A DNA stretch of 64,000 bases. Origin: Sphingobacterium bambusae (GTDB lineage: Bacteria; Bacteroidota; Bacteroidia; Sphingobacteriales; Sphingobacteriaceae). Below are positions 1-7,436 of the stretch, in pieces. Within the stretch, counting starts at the first letter, position 1. The number at the start of each line of letters is the position of its first letter. The stretch covers positions 3,472,001 through 3,536,000 of the forward strand of contig NZ_CP138332.1 of assembly GCF_033955345.1 (NCBI RefSeq), in the 5' to 3' direction. A program made the position numbers and the translations under genes. The notes below the pieces were generated by a model. It had not been told where the DNA came from. It did not search any database and worked only from the letters and a program-made list of their open reading frames with translations.

Positions 1-1
1 C

Positions 2-301
2 GGTAATCCAGATGTAACACTTTCAACGGTTAGCGATAACACGGTAGAAATTTCAGGTCTGACATGGGCTGGTGGTACTTCAGGAATTGGTGGTATAAAC
101 AACTTGAGAGCGACTATCAATCCTGAAACTAATCAGGTAACTATGTTTGCTTTAGGAAATGCTACACTAGCCAATACAGCTGGTCTTGACAATGTGTATG
201 ATCCCGAAACGCAGACGTTTACACTGAATTTCGATTGGAATCCTACAGGTGCTAAACGCGAAGTGACAAATCTTGTCTTGAAATATAAAGGCTCAAGATA
301 G
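2..301 (+). CDS. C-terminal part of a surface lipoprotein-like protein (5' end outside window)
   Basis: The frame is open from base 2 to the TAG at 299-301 and encodes the last 99 residues of a longer protein. It is rich in beta-strand residues (Thr, Asn, Gly, Val). It ends with a YDPETQTFTLNFDW segment and a short basic tail, a pattern common at the C-terminus of Bacteroidota surface glycan-binding or SusE-like lipoproteins encoded beside susC/susD. A strong terminator follows 62 bases downstream, so this was the last gene of its operon. The family is inferred from the ending only; the N-terminus, with any signal peptide, lies outside the window. Confidence 0.6.
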   Translation, partial: GNPDVTLSTVSDNTVEISGLTWAGGTSGIGGINNLRATINPETNQVTMFALGNATLANTAGLDNVYDPETQTFTLNFDWNPTGAKREVTNLVLKYKGSR

Positions 302-362
302 TTTTATCGCGAAGACGCAATAAATTACTAATTTACAGGTGGCATATTTCATGTTTCTGTAG

Positions 363-394
363 AGAGGTCCCCACTGATTTGGGGACCTCTTTTG
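363..394 (+). terminator. Rho-independent terminator
   Basis: A perfect 10-bp stem (AGAGGTCCCC at 363-372 with GGGGACCTCT at 381-390) encloses an 8-base loop and runs into TTTTG. It ends the operon of the truncated gene at 2-301. Confidence 0.9.
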
Positions 395-481
395 TTTGAT
401 GGATAGTATAGGAAAGGCTATGCGGGAGGGCTCGCTTTTGGTGACGAATTTATCCATCCCATTAACAAGTTTGATTACCAG

Positions 482-826
482 ATGTATACCCCTTGGCAGC
501 CCATTGGATCTAGCGCAGGAGTCACAGGGAACTCTAATCTATTGAGCTTTTCGCAAAATGGACATAGATTCGTTGTGCTTCTGGGTACCTCTCCCGGTGG
601 CTTTGTAACAAGTTTCGATAGTGGTAAGTATTGGGATGACCTAGATAAAGGACAGTTAAATCCAATTAGATCTTACTTTACTTTGGTTGGGGGCGATGCC
701 AACGGCATAATAACGATAACAGGTAAATTCATGATCAATCATAATGCTCCGTTTGGCGTTTCGATATTCGCGGTAGATGCGCCGGAAGTAGGAGGCGATC
801 TTATTCCAATAGTTGGAATTGAATAA
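482..826 (+). CDS. Unrecognised small protein, possibly a gene remnant
   Basis: The frame encodes 114 residues from the ATG at 482. The same frame is already open from about 407 with protein-like sequence (GGLAFGDEFIHPINKFDYQ) before that Met. No promoter or A-rich leader is visible at 482, and the preceding terminator lies only about 90 bases upstream. There is no signal peptide or membrane segment; the sequence is Gly-, Ser- and beta-rich (for example LLGTSPGGFVTSFDSG). I recognise no family. The best reading is the 3' remnant of a larger gene whose 5' part was deleted, which fits the decayed loci nearby; a short hypothetical gene is the alternative. Confidence 0.35.
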   Translation: MYTPWQPIGSSAGVTGNSNLLSFSQNGHRFVVLLGTSPGGFVTSFDSGKYWDDLDKGQLNPIRSYFTLVGGDANGIITITGKFMINHNAPFGVSIFAVDAPEVGGDLIPIVGIE

Positions 827-870
827 TGCTGATTCGATTTTAACCAACAGAGATAGTAAAACTAATAATA

Positions 871-912
871 AAAGGGCTTTCGAATCATCATTTCGTAAGC
901 CCTTTGTCTTTT
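871..912 (+). terminator. Hairpin terminator
   Basis: AAAGGGCTT (871-879) pairs with AAGCCCTTT (897-905), followed by the T-rich stretch GTCTTTTG. It lies 45 bases after the frame ending at 826, so that frame, or its ancestor, had a transcript end here. Confidence 0.75.
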
Positions 913-1397
913 GATATTTAGTAATCTCTTTTCATTTCCCCGCCGTTTTCCTGTAGATTTGGCTTGCCAGCTTCATCCGGTAGTTCTATTATTTACATAA
1001 AATCTGACAGCTATTGCATTATAGGGGGTAATCATTGCTGAATTAACTGATTTATAGATAAGTTTAAGGCAGATGTTACAAATGTCTAAATAACCTTTGT
1101 CATAATTCGGTTACGTGATTTTGTATGGTGTGGAAAATATTTCTTTTTCTTATAACCTTTCCATTATTTATATTGATGCGAATTACGCCTACGGCTTATG
1201 TTTTATGTGTTAATGTAATTTGAATTATCTCCTTATGTTTTTTGCTTTAATTTTTATTGGTTAGTTTTTTCTTTATCATAAACTTTGTTTTCTATTTTTT
1301 AGAATTTATATTGCTAGAAATATGCATATCCCAAAGGTTAAGTGTGCTCTATTGTTAACTTTTGGTAGTCTGGTGTGTCTATTTTGTGAAATTTTAT

Positions 1398-1456
1398 AAC
1401 TAAACAATATGACGATGAAACAAAATTTATTTATCCAATTCTTTTCTTATCCCTAA
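1398..1456 (+). pseudogene. Dead susC start region (leader motif plus 15 codons)
   Basis: AACTAAACAAT at 1398-1408 abuts an ATG at 1409. The frame begins MTMKQNLFIQFF, like the start of a SusC signal peptide (compare MKEKLLSMLVV at 1675 and MKQKLISTYLVL at 6975), and stops at TAA 1454. No SusC sequence follows. I infer the 5' stub of a deleted susC gene. A translated leader peptide for the live susC 220 bases downstream is the alternative. Confidence 0.4.
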
Positions 1457-1655
1457 AGAGTAATGCTTTTTTAGGTTCTGGTTTGATGAAATCTTAGCTT
1501 TTTCGGCTTCTACAGATGTTTCGCTGTTGTAAATGCGTTTCTGCAAGATGTTGAGCTGCCTTCGAGTTGAGCTTAACCTGAACTGTGATTCTAAGATGCT
1601 CGTGTCTAAAACTACCATTTGGCTACAGGGATTTCCTTGTAGGTGGATATTATTT

Positions 1656-1666
1656 AACTAAACAAT
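1656..1666 (+). promoter_or_regulatory. Leader motif AACTAAACAAT upstream of susC
   Basis: This 11-base motif lies 8 bases before the susC ATG. Identical copies stand at 1398, 6700 and 6956, each within 8 bases of an ATG that opens a short signal-peptide-like sequence. It replaces a Shine-Dalgarno site here and is probably part of the translation signal or of a conserved mRNA leader. Confidence 0.5.
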
Positions 1667-1674
1667 AACAAGAA

Positions 1675-4600
1675 ATGAAAGAAAAACTACTTAGTATGCT
1701 TGTTGTGCTTATCTGCTTGATAGGTGGGGTCTTTGCACAAAACAGACAAGTGAGTGGAAGGGTGACTTCTGCTCAGGATGGGACGCCCATCAGCGGGGTT
1801 TCTGTTACGCTAGTGGGATCAACCACGGCCACGCAAACCGATGCTGCTGGTAATTATTCGATCTCGGTGACCGGTAACGTTTCTTTGGTGTATTCATATG
1901 TGGGCTACATCACGCAACGCATTGCTGTCGCAAATCGATCTGTTGTAAATGTAGAATTGTTAGGCGATCGGGCAGCCTTGGATGAGGTTGTTGTTGTCGG
2001 TTACGGTACGATTCGTGCAACAGATCTTACAGGTTCGGTTTCGAAGGTAAATGGCGAAAAGTTTCAAGACGTTGCTATTCCCTCATTAGATAAATTCTTA
2101 CAGGGACAAGCAGCAGGTGTGCAAGCATCTACACCTAGTGGTATGCTCGGTCAAGCTGCGAGAATTCGCATCCGTGGCACCAACTCTATTTCTAACAGTT
2201 CAGATCCCCTTTATGTGGTTGATGGTGTTCCATACATCACGGGAAATATGGGTGTAAATACAACAACAAATCCGTTGTCAGATATTAATCCCAATGACAT
2301 TGCTAGCGTTGAAATTTTAAAGGATGGGGCTTCTACTGCTATATATGGATCTAGAGCCGCTAATGGTGTTGTTTTGATCACAACCAAACGTGGACTACAG
2401 GGCACGCCCAAGTTGACTTATGACAATTGGTTTGCGTCCGCTTCTCCTTCGAAAAGATTCGACTTGCTAAATGCGCAAGAATTCATTGAGGTGACAAATG
2501 AAAAACTGAGGAATGCCAATCTCCCTGAGGCGGCTTTTCCAACACCTATACCGGGGTCCGAAGGTCAGTTTTATGACACAGACTGGCAAAGTGAAATTCT
2601 CCGATCTGCGTTTCAGCACAACCATGCTCTTTCTTTAAGTGGCGGAAGTGAAAGAACAAATTACTTCGTTTCTCTGGGGTACGCGGAGATGGATGGTATA
2701 ATAAATCCTAACTCACTAAGGCGATACACATTAAGGACGCGATTGGAGCAAAAAGCTTTTGAAGACAGGTTAACGATAGGTGTAAATACGGCGGTCGCTC
2801 ATACAACAAACAGATCTCTAAATGTGTCTGGTAACGCGCTCTCCGGCAACATCGAAGGTGCTATATACGCTTTCCCAAATGTGCCGGCTATTTGGCCCGA
2901 CGGAACTTATAACTTAAGTGGTGATTTAGCGTCATTGGGGCAAGGAGCGAATCTAAGGCCTATTCGAGGCAATTATACAAATCAGGCCTACGTTCGCGAT
3001 AACAATATTTACAAGAATTCCCAGCTTAACCTAACAGGGAACGCTTTTGCGGATGTTCTTATCACGGATGGACTGAACTTTCGTTCCCAAATAGGTATCA
3101 ACTACCTGCTTGGAGAAGATTATCTCTTTTGGCATCCGGGACATGGAGATGGGCGCGGAGTAGGAGGTCGAGTTATGCAATACTCGGTACCTGTGTTTAG
3201 GTACAATTGGCATAATTTACTAACCTATGTCAAGAAAATTGGTGATCATAGTATCAATGTTGTAGCTGGACAGGAGTTACAGATGACTTCCATGCGCAAT
3301 TTTCTTGCGCATGGAACAGGTATCTCATCAACCTATTTTGGAGAAAACGAGAATATAATTTCCGGGTCATTAAATAATCAGTTTATTGGAGGTGGTGCAA
3401 CGGAAAATGCAATTGAGTCTTATTTTGTAAGAGCAAATTATTCCTATAAAGATCGCTATCTACTTAGTGGAACCCTTCGACATGATAAGCTATCGGCTTT
3501 ACCTTGGGGAAATCAGTCTGCGACTTTACCTGGTGTGTCTTTCGGATGGAGGATATCAGAAGAAGATTTTTTCAACAAGTCATTTGTAAATAATTTGAAA
3601 ATCAGAAGCAGCTGGGCTACAGTGGGCAATACCGAAATAGGTAACTACCCTTTTGCAGGGATCTTTTCAGCGACTCAATATGGTACTGTTAATGCCATTC
3701 GCTATTCACAAATTGCAAATCCAGATTTAAGATTTGAAACCAGTCGAAAGTTTGATGCCGGTATCGATGTCGGAATTCTCGCTGATAGGATTACTTTCAC
3801 TGCAGATTATTTTAGGAACGACATAAATAATCTGATTCTTGCAGTGCCTTTACCTCCTTCATTGGGCGTTCCCCAAAACCAAATTAACAGAAATGTTGGG
3901 GAAATGTACAACAGAGGTTTTGAATTCACTTTGAACTCCAAGAATATTGAAAATGATAATTTTTCATGGAATTCGAGTTTCAATATCTCGTTCGTGAAAA
4001 ACCGTGTACAGAGACTCGTTGACGGTCAGCCCATTAATTTTGTTTATCATACGGTACAGGAAGGTGAATCCATCGGTTCATTTTTCGGGTTTGTGAATCA
4101 TGGTGTTAATTCTGCCAATGGTAATCCAATCTTTGAGAAAGCGGATGGTACATTGATTCAACAGCAAGTGGGGACGCAAACGTGGGCCTTATACAATCCT
4201 AGCAATCCGGAAGATGTTACTCAAACTACTGCAGGTCTAGTACTTGCGGATAAGCGAATTCTTGGCGAATCAAATCCCACATGGTATGGTGGATTTGATA
4301 ATACATTTACTTACAAGTCATTTGATTTGAATGTATTCTTAACGTTCTCTGGAGGAAATATGGTGTACAACAGGACTCGGCAGGAATCGCTCAACCATCA
4401 ACAATTTGCTGGTGCTGGTAGGGAGCTGTTAGATCGCTGGACAACACCGGGGCAGCAGACAGACGTGCCAAGGTTATATTGGAATTCAGATCCTTTGGTT
4501 CTTCAAACGGGCAATTTGAACAGTAGATTTTTGGAAAGAGGTGATTTCTTGAGGTTGCAGAATTTCGCAATAGGTTATTCATTTCCTCCGAATGTTTTGA

Positions 4601-4785
4601 GGGCTATTTCCGCTAATAAAATAAGGGTTTACGCGCAGGTGCAAAATGCTTTTGTCTTCACGAGTTATAGCGGTCTTGATCCAGAATTGTCTAATAGCAA
4701 TACAACAAATTCGCAAGCAAGTCTTGATTTTAGTGTGAATCCGATTCCGAGGACATATACGATAGGTCTAAATGTTGGTTTTTAA
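1675..4785 (+). CDS. SusC/RagA family TonB-linked outer membrane protein
   Basis: This 1036-residue TonB-dependent transporter imports a bound oligomer across the outer membrane together with its SusD lipoprotein, encoded immediately downstream. Residues 1-22 form a signal peptide ending at Ala-Gln. A carboxypeptidase-regulatory-like domain follows (about 25-100), then the EVVVVGYGT TonB-box region (103-112) and the plug (about 115-230, with RIRIRGTNS, YVVDGVPY and AANGVVLITTKRG). The rest is the beta-barrel, ending in an aromatic residue (NVGF). It lacks the STN domain of the second SusC in this window, so it is not expected to signal to a FecR. The substrate cannot be told: no glycoside hydrolase or peptidase is in the operon. 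The start is fixed by the signal peptide and the leader motif. Confidence 0.95.
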   Translation: MKEKLLSMLVVLICLIGGVFAQNRQVSGRVTSAQDGTPISGVSVTLVGSTTATQTDAAGNYSISVTGNVSLVYSYVGYITQRIAVANRSVVNVELLGDRAALDEVVVVGYGTIRATDLTGSVSKVNGEKFQDVAIPSLDKFLQGQAAGVQASTPSGMLGQAARIRIRGTNSISNSSDPLYVVDGVPYITGNMGVNTTTNPLSDINPNDIASVEILKDGASTAIYGSRAANGVVLITTKRGLQGTPKLTYDNWFASASPSKRFDLLNAQEFIEVTNEKLRNANLPEAAFPTPIPGSEGQFYDTDWQSEILRSAFQHNHALSLSGGSERTNYFVSLGYAEMDGIINPNSLRRYTLRTRLEQKAFEDRLTIGVNTAVAHTTNRSLNVSGNALSGNIEGAIYAFPNVPAIWPDGTYNLSGDLASLGQGANLRPIRGNYTNQAYVRDNNIYKNSQLNLTGNAFADVLITDGLNFRSQIGINYLLGEDYLFWHPGHGDGRGVGGRVMQYSVPVFRYNWHNLLTYVKKIGDHSINVVAGQELQMTSMRNFLAHGTGISSTYFGENENIISGSLNNQFIGGGATENAIESYFVRANYSYKDRYLLSGTLRHDKLSALPWGNQSATLPGVSFGWRISEEDFFNKSFVNNLKIRSSWATVGNTEIGNYPFAGIFSATQYGTVNAIRYSQIANPDLRFETSRKFDAGIDVGILADRITFTADYFRNDINNLILAVPLPPSLGVPQNQINRNVGEMYNRGFEFTLNSKNIENDNFSWNSSFNISFVKNRVQRLVDGQPINFVYHTVQEGESIGSFFGFVNHGVNSANGNPIFEKADGTLIQQQVGTQTWALYNPSNPEDVTQTTAGLVLADKRILGESNPTWYGGFDNTFTYKSFDLNVFLTFSGGNMVYNRTRQESLNHQQFAGAGRELLDRWTTPGQQTDVPRLYWNSDPLVLQTGNLNSRFLERGDFLRLQNFAIGYSFPPNVLRAISANKIRVYAQVQNAFVFTSYSGLDPELSNSNTTNSQASLDFSVNPIPRTYTIGLNVGF

Positions 4786-4795
4786 TATTATCGAA

Positions 4796-6415
4796 ATGAA
4801 AATGAATTTAATGATAACTAAAAGAGCATACACATTTGTTGCTGCAACACTTTTGTTTGCAATGAGTGGATGTAAAGATTTTACAGAATTAGAGCCTTTG
4901 AACAATCTCTCGGAGACATTAGCTTTCAGTACGCCTGAAAATATAGAATTATCCGTGAATGGTGTTTATCAAGCTGCTGCTGTAGGTGAGTATGAAGGAG
5001 GCGCGGGGAGAGGCTACCCTTTTGGTGCGGCTTCGACACAACAAGGAGAAATGCGTGGGGAAGATATGGTAAATCTACAGGCGTTTTACGCATTTACATA
5101 CGAATCCAATTATACGACGGTTACGGCAAACAACAAGAATCATTGGGAGCAGTTGTATGCTTTAATTAATCAGGCAAATGTGATGATTGAGGGAGTGGCT
5201 ACAGCGGTTTCTCAAGGCATTATCAGTGCTGATGTTGGTGCGGCATATGAAGCGGAAGGACGTTTCTTACGCGCGCTCTCGCACCATGAATTATTGGTGT
5301 ATTTTTGTAGGCCATACGCAGACGGAAATGGATCTCATCCTGGGGTGCCATATAGAACCGTAGCTGTTACAAGTGGCACTGCAGTCAATGAAAATACTAG
5401 TTTGGGAAGGGGCACCGTCGCTCAAGCATATACAAATATCCTCGCAGACCTAGATTTTGCTGAACAGAACTTACCAACTCAACGAGCTGGTGCAACCCAT
5501 GTCTCTAGAGCTACAAGTGGCGCGGCGATCGCCTTGAAAACAAGAGTTAAATTGCATCAACTGGATTATGCAGGCGTAATTGTAGAAGCAAATAAATTAG
5601 GGGCAACGGGAGCCTCTCCGTTTACGAGTTCTTTGGGGGGCTATCAGTTGGAGGTATCACCGGATGAACCTTTTCTAAACAATAGTGGCAATAGAGAGTC
5701 TATTTTTTCTGTAGCAAATAGCGCGGTATCTAATGGTGGAGTAAACGGGGCTTTGGCAAATATGTTTGCAGGATCTGGTGCAAATCCAACCGGTGCAGCA
5801 GGAGGACGTGATCTAATTGCGACGAGCCCTATACTTTGGAATGCATCCTTTTGGGTGGATGGCGACCTTCGTAGAGAGCTTCTGCATTTCCGGCAAACCG
5901 GTGGGACAGCAGCCTATGCTTTAGTATATACTTCTAAATATAGAAGTTATGGCGTTTTTGCAGATTGGGCACCTATTATTCGTTATGCAGAAGTTTTGTT
6001 GAACTCAAGTGAAGCCCATGCCCGTACAGGAAACTCGGTGCAGTCCCTTGCTTTATTAAATGCAGTGCGGGATAGATCTGTTCCCGTTTCGGCATCTTTT
6101 GGAACTACGCCTCCGGCTGATTTAATTCAGGCTGTTCTTAATGAAAGGCGGATTGAATTTACTGCGGAAGGACGTAGATGGCCAGATATCCACCGACTAG
6201 GGGTGGATCCTGTTTATGGTACGGGTGGAATACCAGCTAAAATAGAATTTGCCAGTTTGAACGGACAGGCAAGCTACAACAACCTGAATCCCCCCACTAT
6301 CGCTAGAAATATTGTGGCGGTTCCCTACAGTGATTTCCGTTTTATATGGCCGATTCCTCAAAGTGAATTACAGGCTAATCCGACATTGGCCGGGGAACAA
6401 AACCCAGAATACTAA
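4796..6415 (+). CDS. SusD/RagB family nutrient-binding outer membrane lipoprotein
   Basis: SusD proteins cap the SusC barrel at the cell surface and bind the substrate. The protein starts at the ATG at 4796; the frame is open from 4772 but would then overlap the end of susC. From 4796 it gives a lipoprotein signal (Met, Lys, hydrophobic core, lipobox FAMSGC, Cys 26). The body shows SusD landmarks: TPR-like helices in the first half, RFLRALSHHELLVYF, the AEVLLNSSEAHAR helix, NERRIEFTAEGRRWPDI, and the closing WPIPQSELQANPTL motif. It is encoded 10 bases after susC and is followed by terminator hairpins. The closing motif reappears in the remnant at 7021-7185. Confidence 0.95.
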   Translation: MKMNLMITKRAYTFVAATLLFAMSGCKDFTELEPLNNLSETLAFSTPENIELSVNGVYQAAAVGEYEGGAGRGYPFGAASTQQGEMRGEDMVNLQAFYAFTYESNYTTVTANNKNHWEQLYALINQANVMIEGVATAVSQGIISADVGAAYEAEGRFLRALSHHELLVYFCRPYADGNGSHPGVPYRTVAVTSGTAVNENTSLGRGTVAQAYTNILADLDFAEQNLPTQRAGATHVSRATSGAAIALKTRVKLHQLDYAGVIVEANKLGATGASPFTSSLGGYQLEVSPDEPFLNNSGNRESIFSVANSAVSNGGVNGALANMFAGSGANPTGAAGGRDLIATSPILWNASFWVDGDLRRELLHFRQTGGTAAYALVYTSKYRSYGVFADWAPIIRYAEVLLNSSEAHARTGNSVQSLALLNAVRDRSVPVSASFGTTPPADLIQAVLNERRIEFTAEGRRWPDIHRLGVDPVYGTGGIPAKIEFASLNGQASYNNLNPPTIARNIVAVPYSDFRFIWPIPQSELQANPTLAGEQNPEY

Positions 6416-6490
6416 AGCTCGATAATGGTCACCCGTTCAGGCAAGGGTGTTTTTATTAAAGTAGTTAAGCTGCATTTTTAATGTTCTTAG

Positions 6491-6523
6491 GTTGGTATAG
6501 TGTCTTCTATACCAACTTTTTTT
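6491..6523 (+). terminator. Rho-independent terminator of susCD
   Basis: A perfect 10-bp stem, GTTGGTATAG (6491-6500) with CTATACCAAC (6507-6516), encloses a 6-base loop and is followed by seven T. Confidence 0.95.
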
Positions 6524-6699
6524 GCTATTTCTTTTTTTATTTAAATAAAATAGATTTCTTGTTCTTTTTTTTGAATTATTTTGTTTATTTTGGAATAAAA
6601 ATAGACGGTTTGGTGCTGAAGAGTTTAATCTACTGTCGCTAATACCGTTGGAACTTCCCTGCTAAAGGTTTGTTTGTGCTACTAACTAAACACTAAAAT

Positions 6700-6753
6700 A
6701 ACTAAACAATGAAACTAAAATTTCAACAACTGATCTGTATATTTCTGATTTAA
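6700..6753 (+). pseudogene. Dead susC start region (second copy)
   Basis: AACTAAACAAT at 6700-6710 overlaps an ATG at 6709 that opens MKLKFQQLICIFLI and stops at TAA 6751. The peptide has the Met-Lys plus hydrophobic pattern of the live SusC signal sequence, but no susC body follows. Upstream, ACCGTTGGAA resembles GCCGTTGGAG before the copy at 6956, which suggests duplicated leaders. Confidence 0.4.
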
Positions 6754-6955
6754 AGCTACACGTTAAAGTGTCAAAATAGCTCGTGATATCTTGTCATCTT
6801 CTGCCAAATATCGACGCTTGACTGCCCTCGTTACGAAACGGCCTGTCTTTTTTAATGATCCTTTGAATCGGGATAGCTTATTGTCTTGTTTTTGGTTGTC
6901 GAAATCAAAGTTTTAACGGTGTCTATTGCCGTTGGAGCATAATCGAAGAGTACTT

Positions 6956-7028
6956 AACTAAACAATAATATCACATGAAACAAAAATTAATCAGTACTTA
7001 TCTTGTGTTGAGATCGCTAGGGGGCTGA
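6956..7028 (+). pseudogene. susC 5' stub (leader motif, signal-peptide start)
   Basis: AACTAAACAAT (6956-6966) precedes an ATG at 6975. The frame reads MKQKLISTYLVLRSLGG and ends at TGA 7026. The first 12 residues match a SusC signal peptide. The frame breaks inside a near-palindrome, after which SusD C-terminal coding sequence begins in another frame. I infer the left end of a deletion that removed nearly a whole susC/susD pair. Confidence 0.55.
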
Positions 7029-7043
7029 TCAGCTGACTAGCGA
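7014..7043. repeat. 30-base near-palindrome at the susC/susD deletion junction
   Basis: Arms TCGCTAG (7014-7020) and CTAGCGA (7037-7043) are complementary, as are GCTGA (7024-7028) and TCAGC (7029-7033). Only the two 3-base spacers do not fit, so 24 of 30 positions are symmetric. The element carries stop codons in all three forward frames and sits where the susC stub meets the susD remnant. Confidence 0.7.
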
Positions 7044-7185
7044 AGTATATGATGGAAGTACAATTTTGACGCCATCTCACGATGCCGTTCCATATGCGAA
7101 TTATTTGTTTCTGTGGCCAATACCGCAGACAGAGATCGATGCAAACCCAACATTAAGGGCCGAGCAAAACGACGGTTATCAATAA
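7021..7185 (+). pseudogene. susD 3' remnant
   Basis: The frame is open from 7021 to TAA 7183 and encodes 54 residues. It contains YANYLFLWPIPQTEID followed by ANPTLRAEQNDGYQ. This aligns with the end of the intact SusD at 4796-6415 (WPIPQSELQANPTLAGEQNPEY), so it is the C-terminus of a second, deleted SusD. The upstream in-frame stop at 7018 and the absence of a start codon or signal peptide make it non-functional. Confidence 0.8.
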
Positions 7186-7206
7186 TTTAGAGCACAAAAA
7201 AATACT

Positions 7207-7250
7207 GCAAAGTAGCCTCACAAAAATACATTTGAAGGCGCTTTGCTTTT
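7207..7250 (+). terminator. Possible terminator after the susD remnant
   Basis: GCAAAG (7207-7212) pairs with CTTTGC (7241-7246), with partial pairing of the inner AGCCT/AAGGCG segments, followed by TTTTG. The loop is long, so this is weak. Confidence 0.35.
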
Positions 7251-7436
7251 GTAAGTACGGAGTCCTGTCTGTGGACGAACGACACCAACGTAAACATTTT
7301 CTATTTACTAGCGGTAAGCATTTTTATGTGGGCGAGCAATTTGTATTGAAACAAATCAAGAGAGTAAAAGTGGTCAACATATAATCATAGATGTAATCTG
7401 CATATTAGTTTCTTTTCTTTATTAAAACCATTTTTT

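Larger units (their letters stand above)
827..1674. other. AT-rich 848-base gap without an intact gene
   Basis: The gap holds the terminator at 871-912, a dead susC-like start region at 1398-1456 and the leader of the live susC. A 63-codon minus-strand frame inside it has no supporting signals. Nothing else was recognised. Confidence 0.6.
6416..7436. other. 1-kb intergenic region containing susC/susD wreckage
   Basis: There is no intact gene. It holds two hairpin terminators (a weak one at 6430-6454 with 5-bp arms CACCC/GGGTG, and the strong one at 6491-6523), two dead susC start regions (6700-6753 and 6956-7028), a susD 3' fragment (7021-7185) with a near-palindrome at the junction, and a possible terminator at 7207-7250. 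The stretches at 6760-6950 and 7251-7436 hold nothing I recognise. Confidence 0.7.

Noticed and set aside
1427..1618. 63-codon minus-strand frame
   Set aside because: It has no promoter or homologous features and overlaps a dead susC start region on the other strand.
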